Shown here: positions 10,428 to 18,750 of the stretch, in pieces | Layout: every line of letters starts with the position of its first letter | How positions within the stretch are numbered: position 1 is the first letter of the stretch | Assembly: GCF_008312885.1 (NCBI RefSeq) | Contig: NZ_VSSO01000001.1 | Location: forward strand, 1,116,001-1,180,000 | Direction: 5' to 3' | Length of the DNA: 64,000 nucleotides | Source of the DNA: Lolliginicoccus suaedae | GTDB lineage: Bacteria > Actinomycetota > Actinomycetes > Mycobacteriales > Mycobacteriaceae | Notes under the pieces: model-generated | Databases searched by the model: none | The model's input: the letters and a program-made list of their open reading frames with translations, nothing else | Told to the model about the DNA's origin: nothing | Made by a program: the position numbers and the translations under genes

Positions 10428-11633
10428 ATGCCGCAGCCCAGGCCTGCCAATGCCATCATGTACGTCGACGCGGGCTACCTGTGGCTCACGCTGCAGGAGA
10501 TGACGGGCAAGGCGCACCGCCAGCAGCTGGGCATCGATCAAGTAGCGCTCATCCGGCTGATCGGCGAGCTCGCCCAGCGGCACCATCCCGATATCCGGGT
10601 CCTTCGCCAGATGTGGTACGACGCCGAGCCCGAGAATGGCTCGCCAGTGATGCACCACCAGCTCATCCGCGACACCCCGGGCGCGTGGCTGCGCACGGGC
10701 ACGCTGCACTTCATGGATGGCGTCGCCCGCCAGAAGGGCGTCGATACCCGCCTGGTGGCCGATGTGGCGGCCGCTGCGGTGCGCCGGACGACCGAGGAAG
10801 TCATCATCCTGGCCGGGGACGGGGATCTCGTGCCCGCGATCGAGACCGCCGCCGAGGAGGGCATCCGCACGTGCCTGTGGTACTTCGCGGGCGGCGATAC
10901 CGTCTCGCGCCGGCTCAAGGGCACGGCGGACCACGTGCTCGAGCTTGATCCGCAGATCTTCCTCGACCTCCAGTACCGCGGCCGGCCCGTGGATGGACCC
11001 GCGATCGATTTCTCCCAGTCCGAGATGGGCCAGCCCCAGCCAGCCCCCATGGACCCCGAGCCCGGCACACCACCCGCTCCCCCCACCGTGGAGCCAGAGG
11101 CCGCTGGCGCCAGCGCCGTGCCACCGTCCAGCGTGCCCCCATCCAGCGGGCCCCCATCCAGCGGGCCACCGTCCAGCACGGACGACGGCACCGCGGACCA
11201 GGCCACGACTGGGCCCGCTCCCGACGAGCCCCCGGTCGATCCGGCCCCAGTGCCTGCTCCCCGCCCTCCGGGCCCGTCGCCGCGGGTCATGCCACGGTTC
11301 ATCCCGCAGCGCCAGGCCGTCCGCGAGACCGACCTGATCCCACTCTCGGTGCTCAGCCCCGTCGGCGCTCAGCTGGTGGTCGACACCCAGGGCGAGCCAC
11401 GGCGGATCGGCGAGCGCTACGCGCAGCGCTGGTGGGATGCGTCGTCGAAGGAGCAGCAGTCACGCATCAGCGACTATTTCGCGAGCAGCCACCAGCTCCC
11501 CCAGCGCGTGGACTCGGACATGCTGCACCTCGCTAGCTCGGCGCTCGGTGTCGAGTTCGTTCCCGATGAGGCCCGGATCGTGCTGCGGGACGGCTTCCTC
11601 GCGGAGATCCGCATGCGCATCCGGCGCTTCTAG
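10428..11633 (+). CDS. NYN-domain (PIN-like) putative RNase with repeat linker
   Basis: The first 185 residues form a NYN/PIN-like nuclease domain: Asp14 in MYVDAGYLW, Asp106 in KGVDTRLVADV, and Asp131/Asp133 in ILAGDGDLVPAIE, the usual metal-binding acidic set. A Pro/Ser-rich linker of about 110 residues follows, including four tandem five-residue units at 231-250. A conserved C-terminal domain occupies about 305-401. The ATG is preceded by GGAGAAGGTGAG. RNA cleavage is inferred from the fold; the target is unknown. It sits between rpsO and ribF with opposite strand. Confidence 0.82.
   Translation: MPQPRPANAIMYVDAGYLWLTLQEMTGKAHRQQLGIDQVALIRLIGELAQRHHPDIRVLRQMWYDAEPENGSPVMHHQLIRDTPGAWLRTGTLHFMDGVARQKGVDTRLVADVAAAAVRRTTEEVIILAGDGDLVPAIETAAEEGIRTCLWYFAGGDTVSRRLKGTADHVLELDPQIFLDLQYRGRPVDGPAIDFSQSEMGQPQPAPMDPEPGTPPAPPTVEPEAAGASAVPPSSVPPSSGPPSSGPPSSTDDGTADQATTGPAPDEPPVDPAPVPAPRPPGPSPRVMPRFIPQRQAVRETDLIPLSVLSPVGAQLVVDTQGEPRRIGERYAQRWWDASSKEQQSRISDYFASSHQLPQRVDSDMLHLASSALGVEFVPDEARIVLRDGFLAEIRMRIRRF
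11118..11177 (+). repeat. Four tandem 15-base repeats in the NYN-protein linker
   Basis: Units start at 11118, 11133, 11148 and 11163, each encoding [V/G]PPSS. They lie in the disordered linker, where unit number can change without breaking the frame. Confidence 0.8.
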
Positions 11634-11664
11634 CAGCCAGCTGGCCTAGCCAGCCATCGGCGGA

Positions 11665-12678
11665 TCAGTGCTCGGGCGGCGCCCCGCCGAGCAACTCCCG
11701 CGTGCGTGCCACGTCCGCGTCGATCGCCTCGATGAGCGCCGCGGCGCTGTCGTAGCGGCGCTGCTCGCGCAGGCGATGGGTGAAGTCGAGGGCAACATGC
11801 TGGCCGTAGAGGTCGGCATCGATGCCGAGGACGAATGCCTCGACGGTGCGGGCGGTCCCGGAGAACGTGGGATTGGTCCCCACCGAGATAGCGGTCTGGC
11901 ATTGCTGCCCCGGCTCGATGGTGGTCCCGGGCACGGTGCCGGGACCGAGGACGGTGAACCAGCCTGCGTAGACGCCATCCGCGGGCACCGCCGTGTGGAC
12001 GGGCGGGGTGATGTTGGCGGTGGGGTACCCGAGGTCCTTGCCCCGGCCATCGCCGCGCACCACCACGCCCTCGATGCGATGCGGGCGACCGAGCGCCTCG
12101 GTGGCCGCGGGCATGTCGCCGGCATCGACGCAGGACCGGATGTAGGTGGAGGAGAAGGTGACCTCGTGCTCGGCGAGGAGGCCCACGCCGTGGACGCCGA
12201 ACCCGAATCGCTGGCCGAGCTCGCGGAGGGTGTCGACATTGCCCGCGGCCTTGCGGCCGAAGGTGAAGTTGTCGCCGACGACGACCTCGGCGACGTGGAG
12301 CCGCTCGACGAGGATCTCGTGGACGAACGCATCGGGCGAGAGGCGCGATAGCTCGAGGGTGAAGGGCATGACGCAGAAGATGTCGATGCCGAGCTCCTCG
12401 ACGAGCTCGGCGCGGCGGGTCAGCGTGGAGAGCTGTGCCGGGTGCGAGCCTGGCCGAACGACCTCGGAGGGGTGAGGGTCGAAGGTCATCAGCACGCTGG
12501 GCACACCGAGCCGGCGGGCCTCCTCCACGGCTTTGCTGATCAGCCGGGCGTGCCCGCGGTGCACGCCATCGAACACCCCGATCGTCAGGACGCATCTCCC
12601 CCAGTCCGCCGGTATCGCGGAGAGGCCGCGCCATCGTTGTCCACGCCATTGTTCCTGGGGCCACGTCTGCACATGCAA
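11665..12678 (-). CDS. ribF: Bifunctional riboflavin kinase / FAD synthetase
   Basis: Phosphorylates riboflavin to FMN and adenylates it to FAD. The 337-residue protein has the N-terminal FAD-synthetase nucleotidyltransferase domain (TIGVFDGVHRGHARLI near residue 32; STYIRS near 175) and a C-terminal riboflavin-kinase domain (GRGKDLGYPTANI near 215; later GTNPTF). Size is normal. It is convergent with the NYN gene and divergent from the metal transporter. Confidence 0.96.
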   Translation of the reverse strand: MHVQTWPQEQWRGQRWRGLSAIPADWGRCVLTIGVFDGVHRGHARLISKAVEEARRLGVPSVLMTFDPHPSEVVRPGSHPAQLSTLTRRAELVEELGIDIFCVMPFTLELSRLSPDAFVHEILVERLHVAEVVVGDNFTFGRKAAGNVDTLRELGQRFGFGVHGVGLLAEHEVTFSSTYIRSCVDAGDMPAATEALGRPHRIEGVVVRGDGRGKDLGYPTANITPPVHTAVPADGVYAGWFTVLGPGTVPGTTIEPGQQCQTAISVGTNPTFSGTARTVEAFVLGIDADLYGQHVALDFTHRLREQRRYDSAAALIEAIDADVARTRELLGGAPPEH

Positions 12679-12748
12679 AGCCTACGACGGACGTGGTGGC
12701 CCCGCGCAACGCGACATCGCCCCGGCGTGGATGACCGGCGCGCCGATC

Positions 12749-12778
12749 TGGACAAAGCAGGTATCCCGATGATTAGAT
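12749..12778 (+). promoter_or_regulatory. Putative leaderless promoter of the metal ABC operon
   Basis: TGGACA (12749-12754), 18 bases, then TTAGAT (12773-12778); the overlapping TAGATT also fits TANNNT. The ATG at 12785 lies 6-7 bases after the -10 and has no Shine-Dalgarno sequence, so the transcript probably starts at the initiation codon. Confidence 0.55.
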
Positions 12779-12784
12779 TACGGC

Positions 12785-13729
12785 ATGACGAAGATTAGGG
12801 TTCGATGGACGAAATCACGGCTGGCACCACTGCTGGTCGCCCTTGCCGCCATCCTCGCCGTGCCCGCATGCGCGAGCGACAGCACCGGAGAAGCGTCGAG
12901 CGATTCATCGGGCAAGCCCATCGTGCTGACCACGTTCACCGTGCTGGCGGACATCGCCTCCAACGTCGCCGGGGACCATCTCATCGTCGAGTCGATCACC
13001 AAGCCCGGGTCCGAGATCCACGGATACGAGCCCACCCCCTCCGACCTGCGCACCGCCGAGCAGGCCGCACTGATCCTCGACAACGGGCTCGGGCTCGAGT
13101 CCTGGTTCGCGCGCTTCGTCACCACCGCGGGAGCCCCGCACGCCGTTGTCTCCGACGGGATCGAGCCGATCGCCATCGCCGCGGGCGACTACGAGGGCAA
13201 GGCCAACCCGCACGCCTGGATGTCACCCACCGAGGCGCAGGTCTACATCGACAACATCGCTGACGCCTTCGCCGACCTCGACCCCGGCAACGCAGCGGAC
13301 TACCGCGCGAACGCCGAGGAGTACAAGGCCGAGGTCGCCCGCATCGGCGACGAGCTCATCACCGCGCTCGACTCCGTGCCCCCCGCCCAGCGCGCGCTCG
13401 TCAGCTGCGAGGGCGCCTTCAGCTACCTGGCCCGCGACGCTGGCCTGCAGGAGCAGTACCTGTGGGCGGTCAACCAGGAGCAGGAGAGCGCGCCGCGCGA
13501 GATCGCCCGGCTCGTCGGGTTCATCCGCGACAACGAGGTCCCTAGCGTCTTCTGCGAGTCCACCGTCTCCGACCGCGGGATGCAGCAGGTCGCTCGCGAG
13601 GCCGGCACGCGCTTCGGCGGCATCCTCTACGTCGACTCGCTCTCCGAGCCCGACGGGCCCGTCCCGACCTATCTCGACCTGCTCCGCCACGATGTCGACG
13701 TCATCATCGAAGGACTGACCACATCATGA
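12785..13729 (+). CDS. Metal-ion ABC transporter substrate-binding lipoprotein (Mn/Zn/Fe type)
   Basis: Extracytoplasmic binding protein of the cluster-9 (TroA/PsaA/ZnuA) family, delivering a divalent metal to the permease. The 314-residue precursor has a hydrophobic signal segment ending in a lipobox, AVPAC, with Cys29 the predicted lipidated residue. Metal-ligand positions of the family are visible: a His in GSEIHGYEP (about 79), a His in KANPHAWMSP (about 144), a Glu in SCEGAFSYLA and an Asp in ILYVDSLSEPDG. The Glu at the third position, where zinc-specific members have His, favours manganese or iron. It overlaps the ATPase gene by four bases. Confidence 0.92.
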   Translation: MTKIRVRWTKSRLAPLLVALAAILAVPACASDSTGEASSDSSGKPIVLTTFTVLADIASNVAGDHLIVESITKPGSEIHGYEPTPSDLRTAEQAALILDNGLGLESWFARFVTTAGAPHAVVSDGIEPIAIAAGDYEGKANPHAWMSPTEAQVYIDNIADAFADLDPGNAADYRANAEEYKAEVARIGDELITALDSVPPAQRALVSCEGAFSYLARDAGLQEQYLWAVNQEQESAPREIARLVGFIRDNEVPSVFCESTVSDRGMQQVAREAGTRFGGILYVDSLSEPDGPVPTYLDLLRHDVDVIIEGLTTS

Positions 13730-14511
13730 CCACTTCCCCTCTCGACCGCGCCGCCGCGCCAGCCCTCGATATCAGCGGGCTGCGCGTCTCCTACCGCACC
13801 CTCACCGCGCTCGACGACGTAGACCTCGCGCTCGGCTGGAACCGCGTGTGCGGGCTCATCGGCACCAACGGATCCGGCAAGTCCACGCTGTTCAAGTCGA
13901 TCATGGGGCTCGTCAAGCCCCAGGCTGGAACGATCCGGGTAGCCGGGCTGCCTGCCGCCAAGGCCCGCCGCCAGAGCCTCATCGCCTACGTGCCGCAATC
14001 CGAGGAGGTCGACTGGACCTTCCCCCTGAGCGTCCGCGATGTCGTCATGATGGGCCGCTACGGGAGCCAGAACTGGCTGCGCTCCCCCCGCCGCACCGAT
14101 CACGCCGCCGTGGCCGAGGCGCTCGACATGGTCGGCATGGCCGCGTTCGCCGACCGGCAGATCGGGCAGCTCTCCGGCGGCCAGCGCAAGCGCGTGTTCG
14201 TCGCCCGCGGCATCGCGCAGAACGCCTCCGTCCTGCTCCTCGACGAGCCCTTCACCGGCGTGGACAAGACCAGCGAGGCCATGATCATCGATCTGCTCCG
14301 CGACCTCGCCGCCGCGGGACGCTCGATCCTCGTCTCCACCCACGACCTCTCGTCGCTGCCCGCGCTGTGCGACGAGGCGGCCCTGATCAATCAACGCATC
14401 ATGCTCCACGGCACGCCCCGGGAAGTGCTCCGTCCCGAGAACCTCGCCCTCGCGTTCGGGGCCAACCCCCTCGCGCCGCGCGGCACCGTCCCCGCCACGC
14501 TGGCAGGCTGA
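13726..14511 (+). CDS. Metal-ion ABC transporter ATP-binding protein
   Basis: The 261-residue ATPase has Walker A GTNGSGKST (46-54), signature LSGGQRKRVFVARGIAQ, Walker B VLLLDEPFTGVD and a switch His in STHDLSS. It energises uptake by the adjoining permease. ATG overlaps the binding-protein stop (ATGA), and its own stop overlaps the permease start, so all three are translationally coupled. Confidence 0.94.
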   Translation: MTTSPLDRAAAPALDISGLRVSYRTLTALDDVDLALGWNRVCGLIGTNGSGKSTLFKSIMGLVKPQAGTIRVAGLPAAKARRQSLIAYVPQSEEVDWTFPLSVRDVVMMGRYGSQNWLRSPRRTDHAAVAEALDMVGMAAFADRQIGQLSGGQRKRVFVARGIAQNASVLLLDEPFTGVDKTSEAMIIDLLRDLAAAGRSILVSTHDLSSLPALCDEAALINQRIMLHGTPREVLRPENLALAFGANPLAPRGTVPATLAG

Positions 14512-15464
14512 TGATGAACATCCTGGATCTACTGCTCGACCCGCTCCAGTTCGAGTTCATGCAGCGCGCGTTCATCGTCGCGATCGTCGCCTCCGTCGTG
14601 TGCGCCCTGCTCAGTTGCTGGCTCGTGCTCGTCGGCTGGTCGCTGATGGGCGATGCCATCTCCCACGCGGTCCTCCCCGGAGTCGCTCTCGCCTACATCG
14701 TGGGTGCCCCCTTCGCTGTTGGCGCGCTCGCCTTCGCTCTCCTCGCGGTCGCTCTCATCGGTGCGGTGCGCAAGACCAGCCGCATCAAGGAGGACGCCGC
14801 GATGGGCATCGTGTTCACCGCGTTGTTCGCGTTCGGCCTCGTGCTGGTCTCGCGCAACCCGTCGCAGGTCGACATCATGCACATCCTGTTCGGCAACCTG
14901 CTCGGCATTCCGCCGCGCGACATGATCCAGGTGCTCGTGCTCGGCGGGATCACCGCCGCGATCCTGCTGGTCAAGCGGCGCGACCTCACTCTCTACGCCT
15001 TCGACAAGGCGCACGCCCAGGCCGTGGGCATCTCCGTGGCCAGGATCGGCGCGCTGCTGCTCGTGCTCCTCGCGATCACGATCGTCGTCGCCCTCCAGGC
15101 CGTGGGCGTGATCCTCGTGGTGGCCCTGCTCATCACCCCCGGCGCCACGGCCTACCTGCTGACCGATCGCTTCTCCCGCATGCTGGTCATCGCGCCGATA
15201 ATTGCGGTGCTCGCCTCCACCACAGGCATCTACGCCTCCTACTACTACGACGCGTCCACCGGCGGCATGGTCGTGCTCGCCCAATCCATCGCGTTCGCGA
15301 CGGCCTATCTGCTCAGCCCTGCCCACGGCTTGCTCACCCGGCGCTGGCAACGCGCCCGCGCCTCGGCAGCGCCCGATCCTGGCATCGCCGAGGCCCGCAC
15401 ACGCGCATCGGATGGGGGTGCCGCGAGCATCGCTCACGCGGCCCAGAACGACACCGCGAAGTGA
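14511..15464 (+). CDS. Metal-ion ABC transporter permease (ABC-3 family)
   Basis: A 317-residue membrane protein with seven to eight hydrophobic helices between residues 17 and 280 and the ABC-3 family block GWSLMGDAISHAVLPGVALAY near 43-63. The first ATG (14511) shares a base with the ATPase stop (TGATG); a second ATG follows at 14514. The last 40 residues are an Ala-rich cytoplasmic tail. It forms the channel of the metal importer. Confidence 0.93.
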   Translation: MMNILDLLLDPLQFEFMQRAFIVAIVASVVCALLSCWLVLVGWSLMGDAISHAVLPGVALAYIVGAPFAVGALAFALLAVALIGAVRKTSRIKEDAAMGIVFTALFAFGLVLVSRNPSQVDIMHILFGNLLGIPPRDMIQVLVLGGITAAILLVKRRDLTLYAFDKAHAQAVGISVARIGALLLVLLAITIVVALQAVGVILVVALLITPGATAYLLTDRFSRMLVIAPIIAVLASTTGIYASYYYDASTGGMVVLAQSIAFATAYLLSPAHGLLTRRWQRARASAAPDPGIAEARTRASDGGAASIAHAAQNDTAK

Positions 15465-15489
15465 CGCCCTCGCGAGGATTGCCTAAGCT
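15461..15489 (+). promoter_or_regulatory. Putative promoter of the DtxR-family regulator
   Basis: GTGACG (15461-15466), 17 bases, then TAAGCT (15484-15489); the GTG start lies seven bases downstream at 15497 with no Shine-Dalgarno sequence. This would let the regulator be expressed separately from the importer as a leaderless mRNA. Confidence 0.5.
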
Positions 15490-15496
15490 CGTAGGC

Positions 15497-16207
15497 GTGC
15501 CTCAATCTCACAACCGGACACGATCAAGCCCCGATCCCGCTGCCCCAGCACTATCTCCCGCGGCCGAGGACTATTTGAAGACGATCTGGTCCCTGTGCGA
15601 ATGGTCCGATGAGCGTGTCAGTGCCAAGATGCTCGCCGAGAAGGTCGGTGTCTCCGCCTCGACCGTCTCCGAGTCGATCAAGAAGCTCTCCGACCAGGGT
15701 CTGGTCGACCATGCCCGCTACGGATCCATCGCGCTCACCGACGCCGGCAAGCGCGCCGCGATCTCCATGGTGCGCCGCCACCGGCTGATCGAGACCTTCC
15801 TCGTCCGCGAGCTCGGCTACCGCTGGGACGAGGTCCATGAAGAGGCCGAAGTGCTCGAGCACGCCGTATCGGACCGGCTCATCTCCCGCATCGACAGCAA
15901 GCTCGGCTTCCCCGAGCGCGACCCGCACGGCGACCCCATCCCGTCCGAGGATGGCGACGTCTCCGCCCTCGATGCCCGTCCGCTGAGCGAGCACTCCGAC
16001 GGTGATTCCGGTGTCATCGCCCGCATTTCCGACGATGATGCACAGATGCTCCGCTACTTCGAATCCGTCGGCATCCAGCTCGATACCCGCATCACCATCG
16101 TCGAGCGCCGCGACTACGCGGGCACCGTCTGCATCCGGGTCGGGACCGATGACACCACCGTGGAGCTCGGCGATATCGCCGCCCAGGCCATCTGGCTCGG
16201 CTCCTAG
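15497..16207 (+). CDS. DtxR/MntR-family metal-dependent transcriptional regulator
   Basis: Metal-sensing repressor. Residues about 20-85 form the winged helix-turn-helix (AEDYLKTIWSLCEW, then VSASTVSESIKKLSDQGLV). About 90-160 is the metal-binding dimerisation domain (MVRRHRLIETFLVRELGY, HEEAEVLEHAVSD). The C-terminus is an FeoA/SH3-like domain. It lies 32 bases after a Mn/Fe-type importer and is very probably its regulator; the M. tuberculosis counterpart by position is SirR (Rv2788). The GTG start is chosen from the family length (236 aa) and a -10 seven bases upstream. Its TAG stop overlaps the truB stop in a shared CTAG. Confidence 0.92.
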   Translation: MPQSHNRTRSSPDPAAPALSPAAEDYLKTIWSLCEWSDERVSAKMLAEKVGVSASTVSESIKKLSDQGLVDHARYGSIALTDAGKRAAISMVRRHRLIETFLVRELGYRWDEVHEEAEVLEHAVSDRLISRIDSKLGFPERDPHGDPIPSEDGDVSALDARPLSEHSDGDSGVIARISDDDAQMLRYFESVGIQLDTRITIVERRDYAGTVCIRVGTDDTTVELGDIAAQAIWLGS

Positions 16208-17115
16208 TCCACGACTCCCACCGGTCGTGCCACGAACACCGGGCTCGCGCGGCGTCCCTTCTCCGCGAGCAGCGCCCAGGCCGTGCCCTCGCCGTCCACC
16301 GCGCCGTGGACCCCCGCGAACTCCCCCGTCGGCTCCAGCCACTTGCCGTTGCGCAGCTCCTGGGCCTCGGCATCACTGATCAGGCGCACCGGGAATGCCC
16401 TGCTGACCGCCTCATCGAGCGTGAGTGACATCGTGGGGTTCTCGGCGAGCTGCTCCAGGGTGCGCGCGTCGTCGAGCGAGAATGGCCCCACCCGCGTTCG
16501 CCGCAAGCGGACCAGGTGTCCCCCGACGCCGAGCGCCGAACCTAGATCGCGGGCGAGGGCACGGATGTAGGTGCCGCTCGAGCATTCCACCTCGACATCG
16601 ATATCGAGCAGGTCCCCGGCCGGGCGGGCCTCCACGGCATCGAACCGGGTGATGGCAACTTCGCGGGATGGCAGCGCGACGTCCTCGCCGGAACGCACCC
16701 GCTGGTACGCACGCTTGCCGTCGATCTTGATCGCGCTGACCGAGGACGGGACCTGATCGATCACTCCGGTCAGTGATCGGATCACCGGCGCGTAGTCGTC
16801 CTCGGTGATGTGGCCCGCGGGCGACGCCGAGACCACCTCGCCCTCGGCGTCATCGGTCGTGGTGGCTTGCCCGAGGCGGATCGTCGCGTGGTACTCCTTG
16901 GTCGCCAGGCTCAGGTGGCCGAGCAGCTTGGTGGTTCGCCCTACCCCGAGCACCAGCACGCCCGTGGCCATGGGATCAAGGGTGCCCGCGTGGCCGACTC
17001 GCCGCGTGCCCAGTATCCGCCGCGCGCGCCCCACCACGTCGTGGCTGGTCATGCCGGGAGCCTTGTCGACGATCACCAGGCCGCCGAGGACGTGGCCCCC
17101 CGCGCGCTCAGCCAC
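16204..17115 (-). CDS. truB: tRNA pseudouridine(55) synthase
   Basis: Isomerises U55 in the T-loop of tRNAs. The 303-residue protein has the catalytic block HAGTLDPMATGVL with nucleophile Asp47 and the N-terminal KAPGMTSHDVV motif. The actinobacterial C-terminal RNA-binding (PUA-like) extension is present. The GTG start overlaps the end of pptT by eight bases. Last gene of the long minus-strand translation block. Confidence 0.96.
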   Translation of the reverse strand: MAERAGGHVLGGLVIVDKAPGMTSHDVVGRARRILGTRRVGHAGTLDPMATGVLVLGVGRTTKLLGHLSLATKEYHATIRLGQATTTDDAEGEVVSASPAGHITEDDYAPVIRSLTGVIDQVPSSVSAIKIDGKRAYQRVRSGEDVALPSREVAITRFDAVEARPAGDLLDIDVEVECSSGTYIRALARDLGSALGVGGHLVRLRRTRVGPFSLDDARTLEQLAENPTMSLTLDEAVSRAFPVRLISDAEAQELRNGKWLEPTGEFAGVHGAVDGEGTAWALLAEKGRRASPVFVARPVGVVD

Positions 17116-17821
17116 CGTTGCCAGCCTCGAGGGGAACGATGATCACCGCGACGATGAGACCGTTCTCCACCCGCCAACGCCCCTCCAGCGTGCTCAGCGG
17201 CGCCCCCTCGCGGGCGGTGCCGTCGATGAGGATGCGGGAGGAGAACGACCCGGTGGCCGTTCCGTGCGCGCTGTCGGACTCGGCCACGGCGATGGTCACG
17301 TGGGCGTCCTCGAAGCCCAGCCACCGTCCTGTGATCGGGAACCAGGCCTTGTAGGTGGTCTCCTTGGCGCAGAACAGCACCTTGTCCAGATGAATGCCCG
17401 GATGCTCGGCCGGGACGGCCCCGGCGAGCCAGTCCCGCTCCTCAGGGATGCTCACGCTCGGCAGCACTCCCCCCGGGAGCGTGGAATGTGGTTCCGCGTC
17501 GATGCCGATGGCCCGCGCATCCGCCGCCAGGCCCACCACGGCGGCCCGGTAGCCCGCGCAATGCGTCATGCTGCCGACGACCCCGCCCGGCCAGGATGGG
17601 GCACCACGATCACCCTTGAGGATCGGCATGTGCTCGGCTCCAGGGACGCCCAGCGTGCTCATCGCGCGGCGGGCCAGGAAGCGGACCGTGAAGAACTCGG
17701 CCTGGCGCTTGGGGACGGCCCGGGCCACGGCGGCACGCTCCGCTTCCGGGACGAACATGCCCACTGGGTCCTCGAATGCCTCCGCCGCCACTAGCGGCTC
17801 CGGCACGAGCTTGTCGATCAC
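17108..17821 (-). CDS. pptT: 4'-phosphopantetheinyl transferase PptT
   Basis: Moves phosphopantetheine from CoA to carrier-protein serines of polyketide and siderophore synthases; essential in M. tuberculosis for mycolate-pathway and virulence-lipid assembly. 237 residues of the EntD/Sfp type: Asp108 and Glu110 in GIDAEP and Glu154 in CAKETTYKAW form the Mg site, plus SMTHCAGYRAAV (84-95). The GTG at 17821 has GAGGAG upstream and overlaps the pptH stop (GTGA), so transferase and hydrolase are made from coupled reading frames. Confidence 0.95.
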   Translation of the reverse strand: MIDKLVPEPLVAAEAFEDPVGMFVPEAERAAVARAVPKRQAEFFTVRFLARRAMSTLGVPGAEHMPILKGDRGAPSWPGGVVGSMTHCAGYRAAVVGLAADARAIGIDAEPHSTLPGGVLPSVSIPEERDWLAGAVPAEHPGIHLDKVLFCAKETTYKAWFPITGRWLGFEDAHVTIAVAESDSAHGTATGSFSSRILIDGTAREGAPLSTLEGRWRVENGLIVAVIIVPLEAGNGG

Positions 17822-18702
17822 GGGGTCTCCTCACGGCGGAAGCTTGCGGGCAACATCAGCGGCGGTGGCGGGTTCACCGGCGCGGGAAGGATCTGGCGCA
17901 GCACCGGGCTAGGCAAGCCCCGGCGCTTCCACTCGGGCGGATAGCCGACCGATACCTCCTCGAACGGAACACCATCGTAGAAGGTCCGGCGTGGCACGTG
18001 CAGGTGCCCATATACCACGCTCACCGCATGGTAGCGGCGATGCCAATCGGCCGTCAGGTCCGTGCCGCACCACAGCGCGAACTCCGGGTAGCGCAGGATC
18101 CGCGTCGGCTCGCGCCGCAGCGGCCAATGATTGACCAGAACGGTCCGCGTTCCCTGGGGCAGGTCATCGAGCCGGGCCTTCGTCTCCGTCACGCGCGCCT
18201 GGCACCACGCATCGCGCGTCAGGTACGGCTCGGAATGCAGCAGGAACTCATCGGTGGCCACCACTCCGCGATCGCGCGCCACCGTCAGTGCCTCGCCCCG
18301 CGTGGCGGTACCGGCCGGGCGCCAGGTGTAGTCATACAGAAGGAACATCAGGGCGATCGTCACCGGGCCACCCTCGCCCTCCCAGACCGGCCATGGATCC
18401 TCGGGCGTGACAACACCGATCTCGCGGCACAACCGAACCAGGTAGTTGTACCGCGCGACCCCCTTGACCTGGACGGGATCCCGGGCGGTGGTCCACAGCT
18501 CATGGTTGCCCGGCACCCACATCACCCGCGCGAATCGCGACCGCAGCTCCGAGAGCGTCGACCGGATCTCGTCGCTGCGCTCGGCAACGTCCCCGGCCAT
18601 GATCAGCCAGTCATCCGGGGACTCCGGCTGGATCATCCCCAGGATATCGGCATTACCACGATGCCCGACGTGCACATCGGACACCGCGAACAGTTTCGCC
18701 AC
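17818..18702 (-). CDS. pptH: Metallophosphoesterase, PptH-type phosphopantetheinyl hydrolase
   Basis: 294-residue calcineurin-like phosphoesterase with the full metal set: SDVHVGH (Asp9, His11), AGDVA (Asp38), PGNHELW (Asn66-His67), VNHWP and YGHLH. The same gene next to pptT in M. tuberculosis (Rv2795c) encodes PptH, which removes phosphopantetheine from carrier proteins and so opposes PptT. Identity here rests on family, position and overlap with pptT. No signal peptide, so cytoplasmic. Confidence 0.88.
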   Translation of the reverse strand: MAKLFAVSDVHVGHRGNADILGMIQPESPDDWLIMAGDVAERSDEIRSTLSELRSRFARVMWVPGNHELWTTARDPVQVKGVARYNYLVRLCREIGVVTPEDPWPVWEGEGGPVTIALMFLLYDYTWRPAGTATRGEALTVARDRGVVATDEFLLHSEPYLTRDAWCQARVTETKARLDDLPQGTRTVLVNHWPLRREPTRILRYPEFALWCGTDLTADWHRRYHAVSVVYGHLHVPRRTFYDGVPFEEVSVGYPPEWKRRGLPSPVLRQILPAPVNPPPPLMLPASFRREETP

Positions 18703-18750
18703 GAATCGACCTCCTCCAACGCTTCCAGTATGCCGTGCTGGTCCCCGCCG

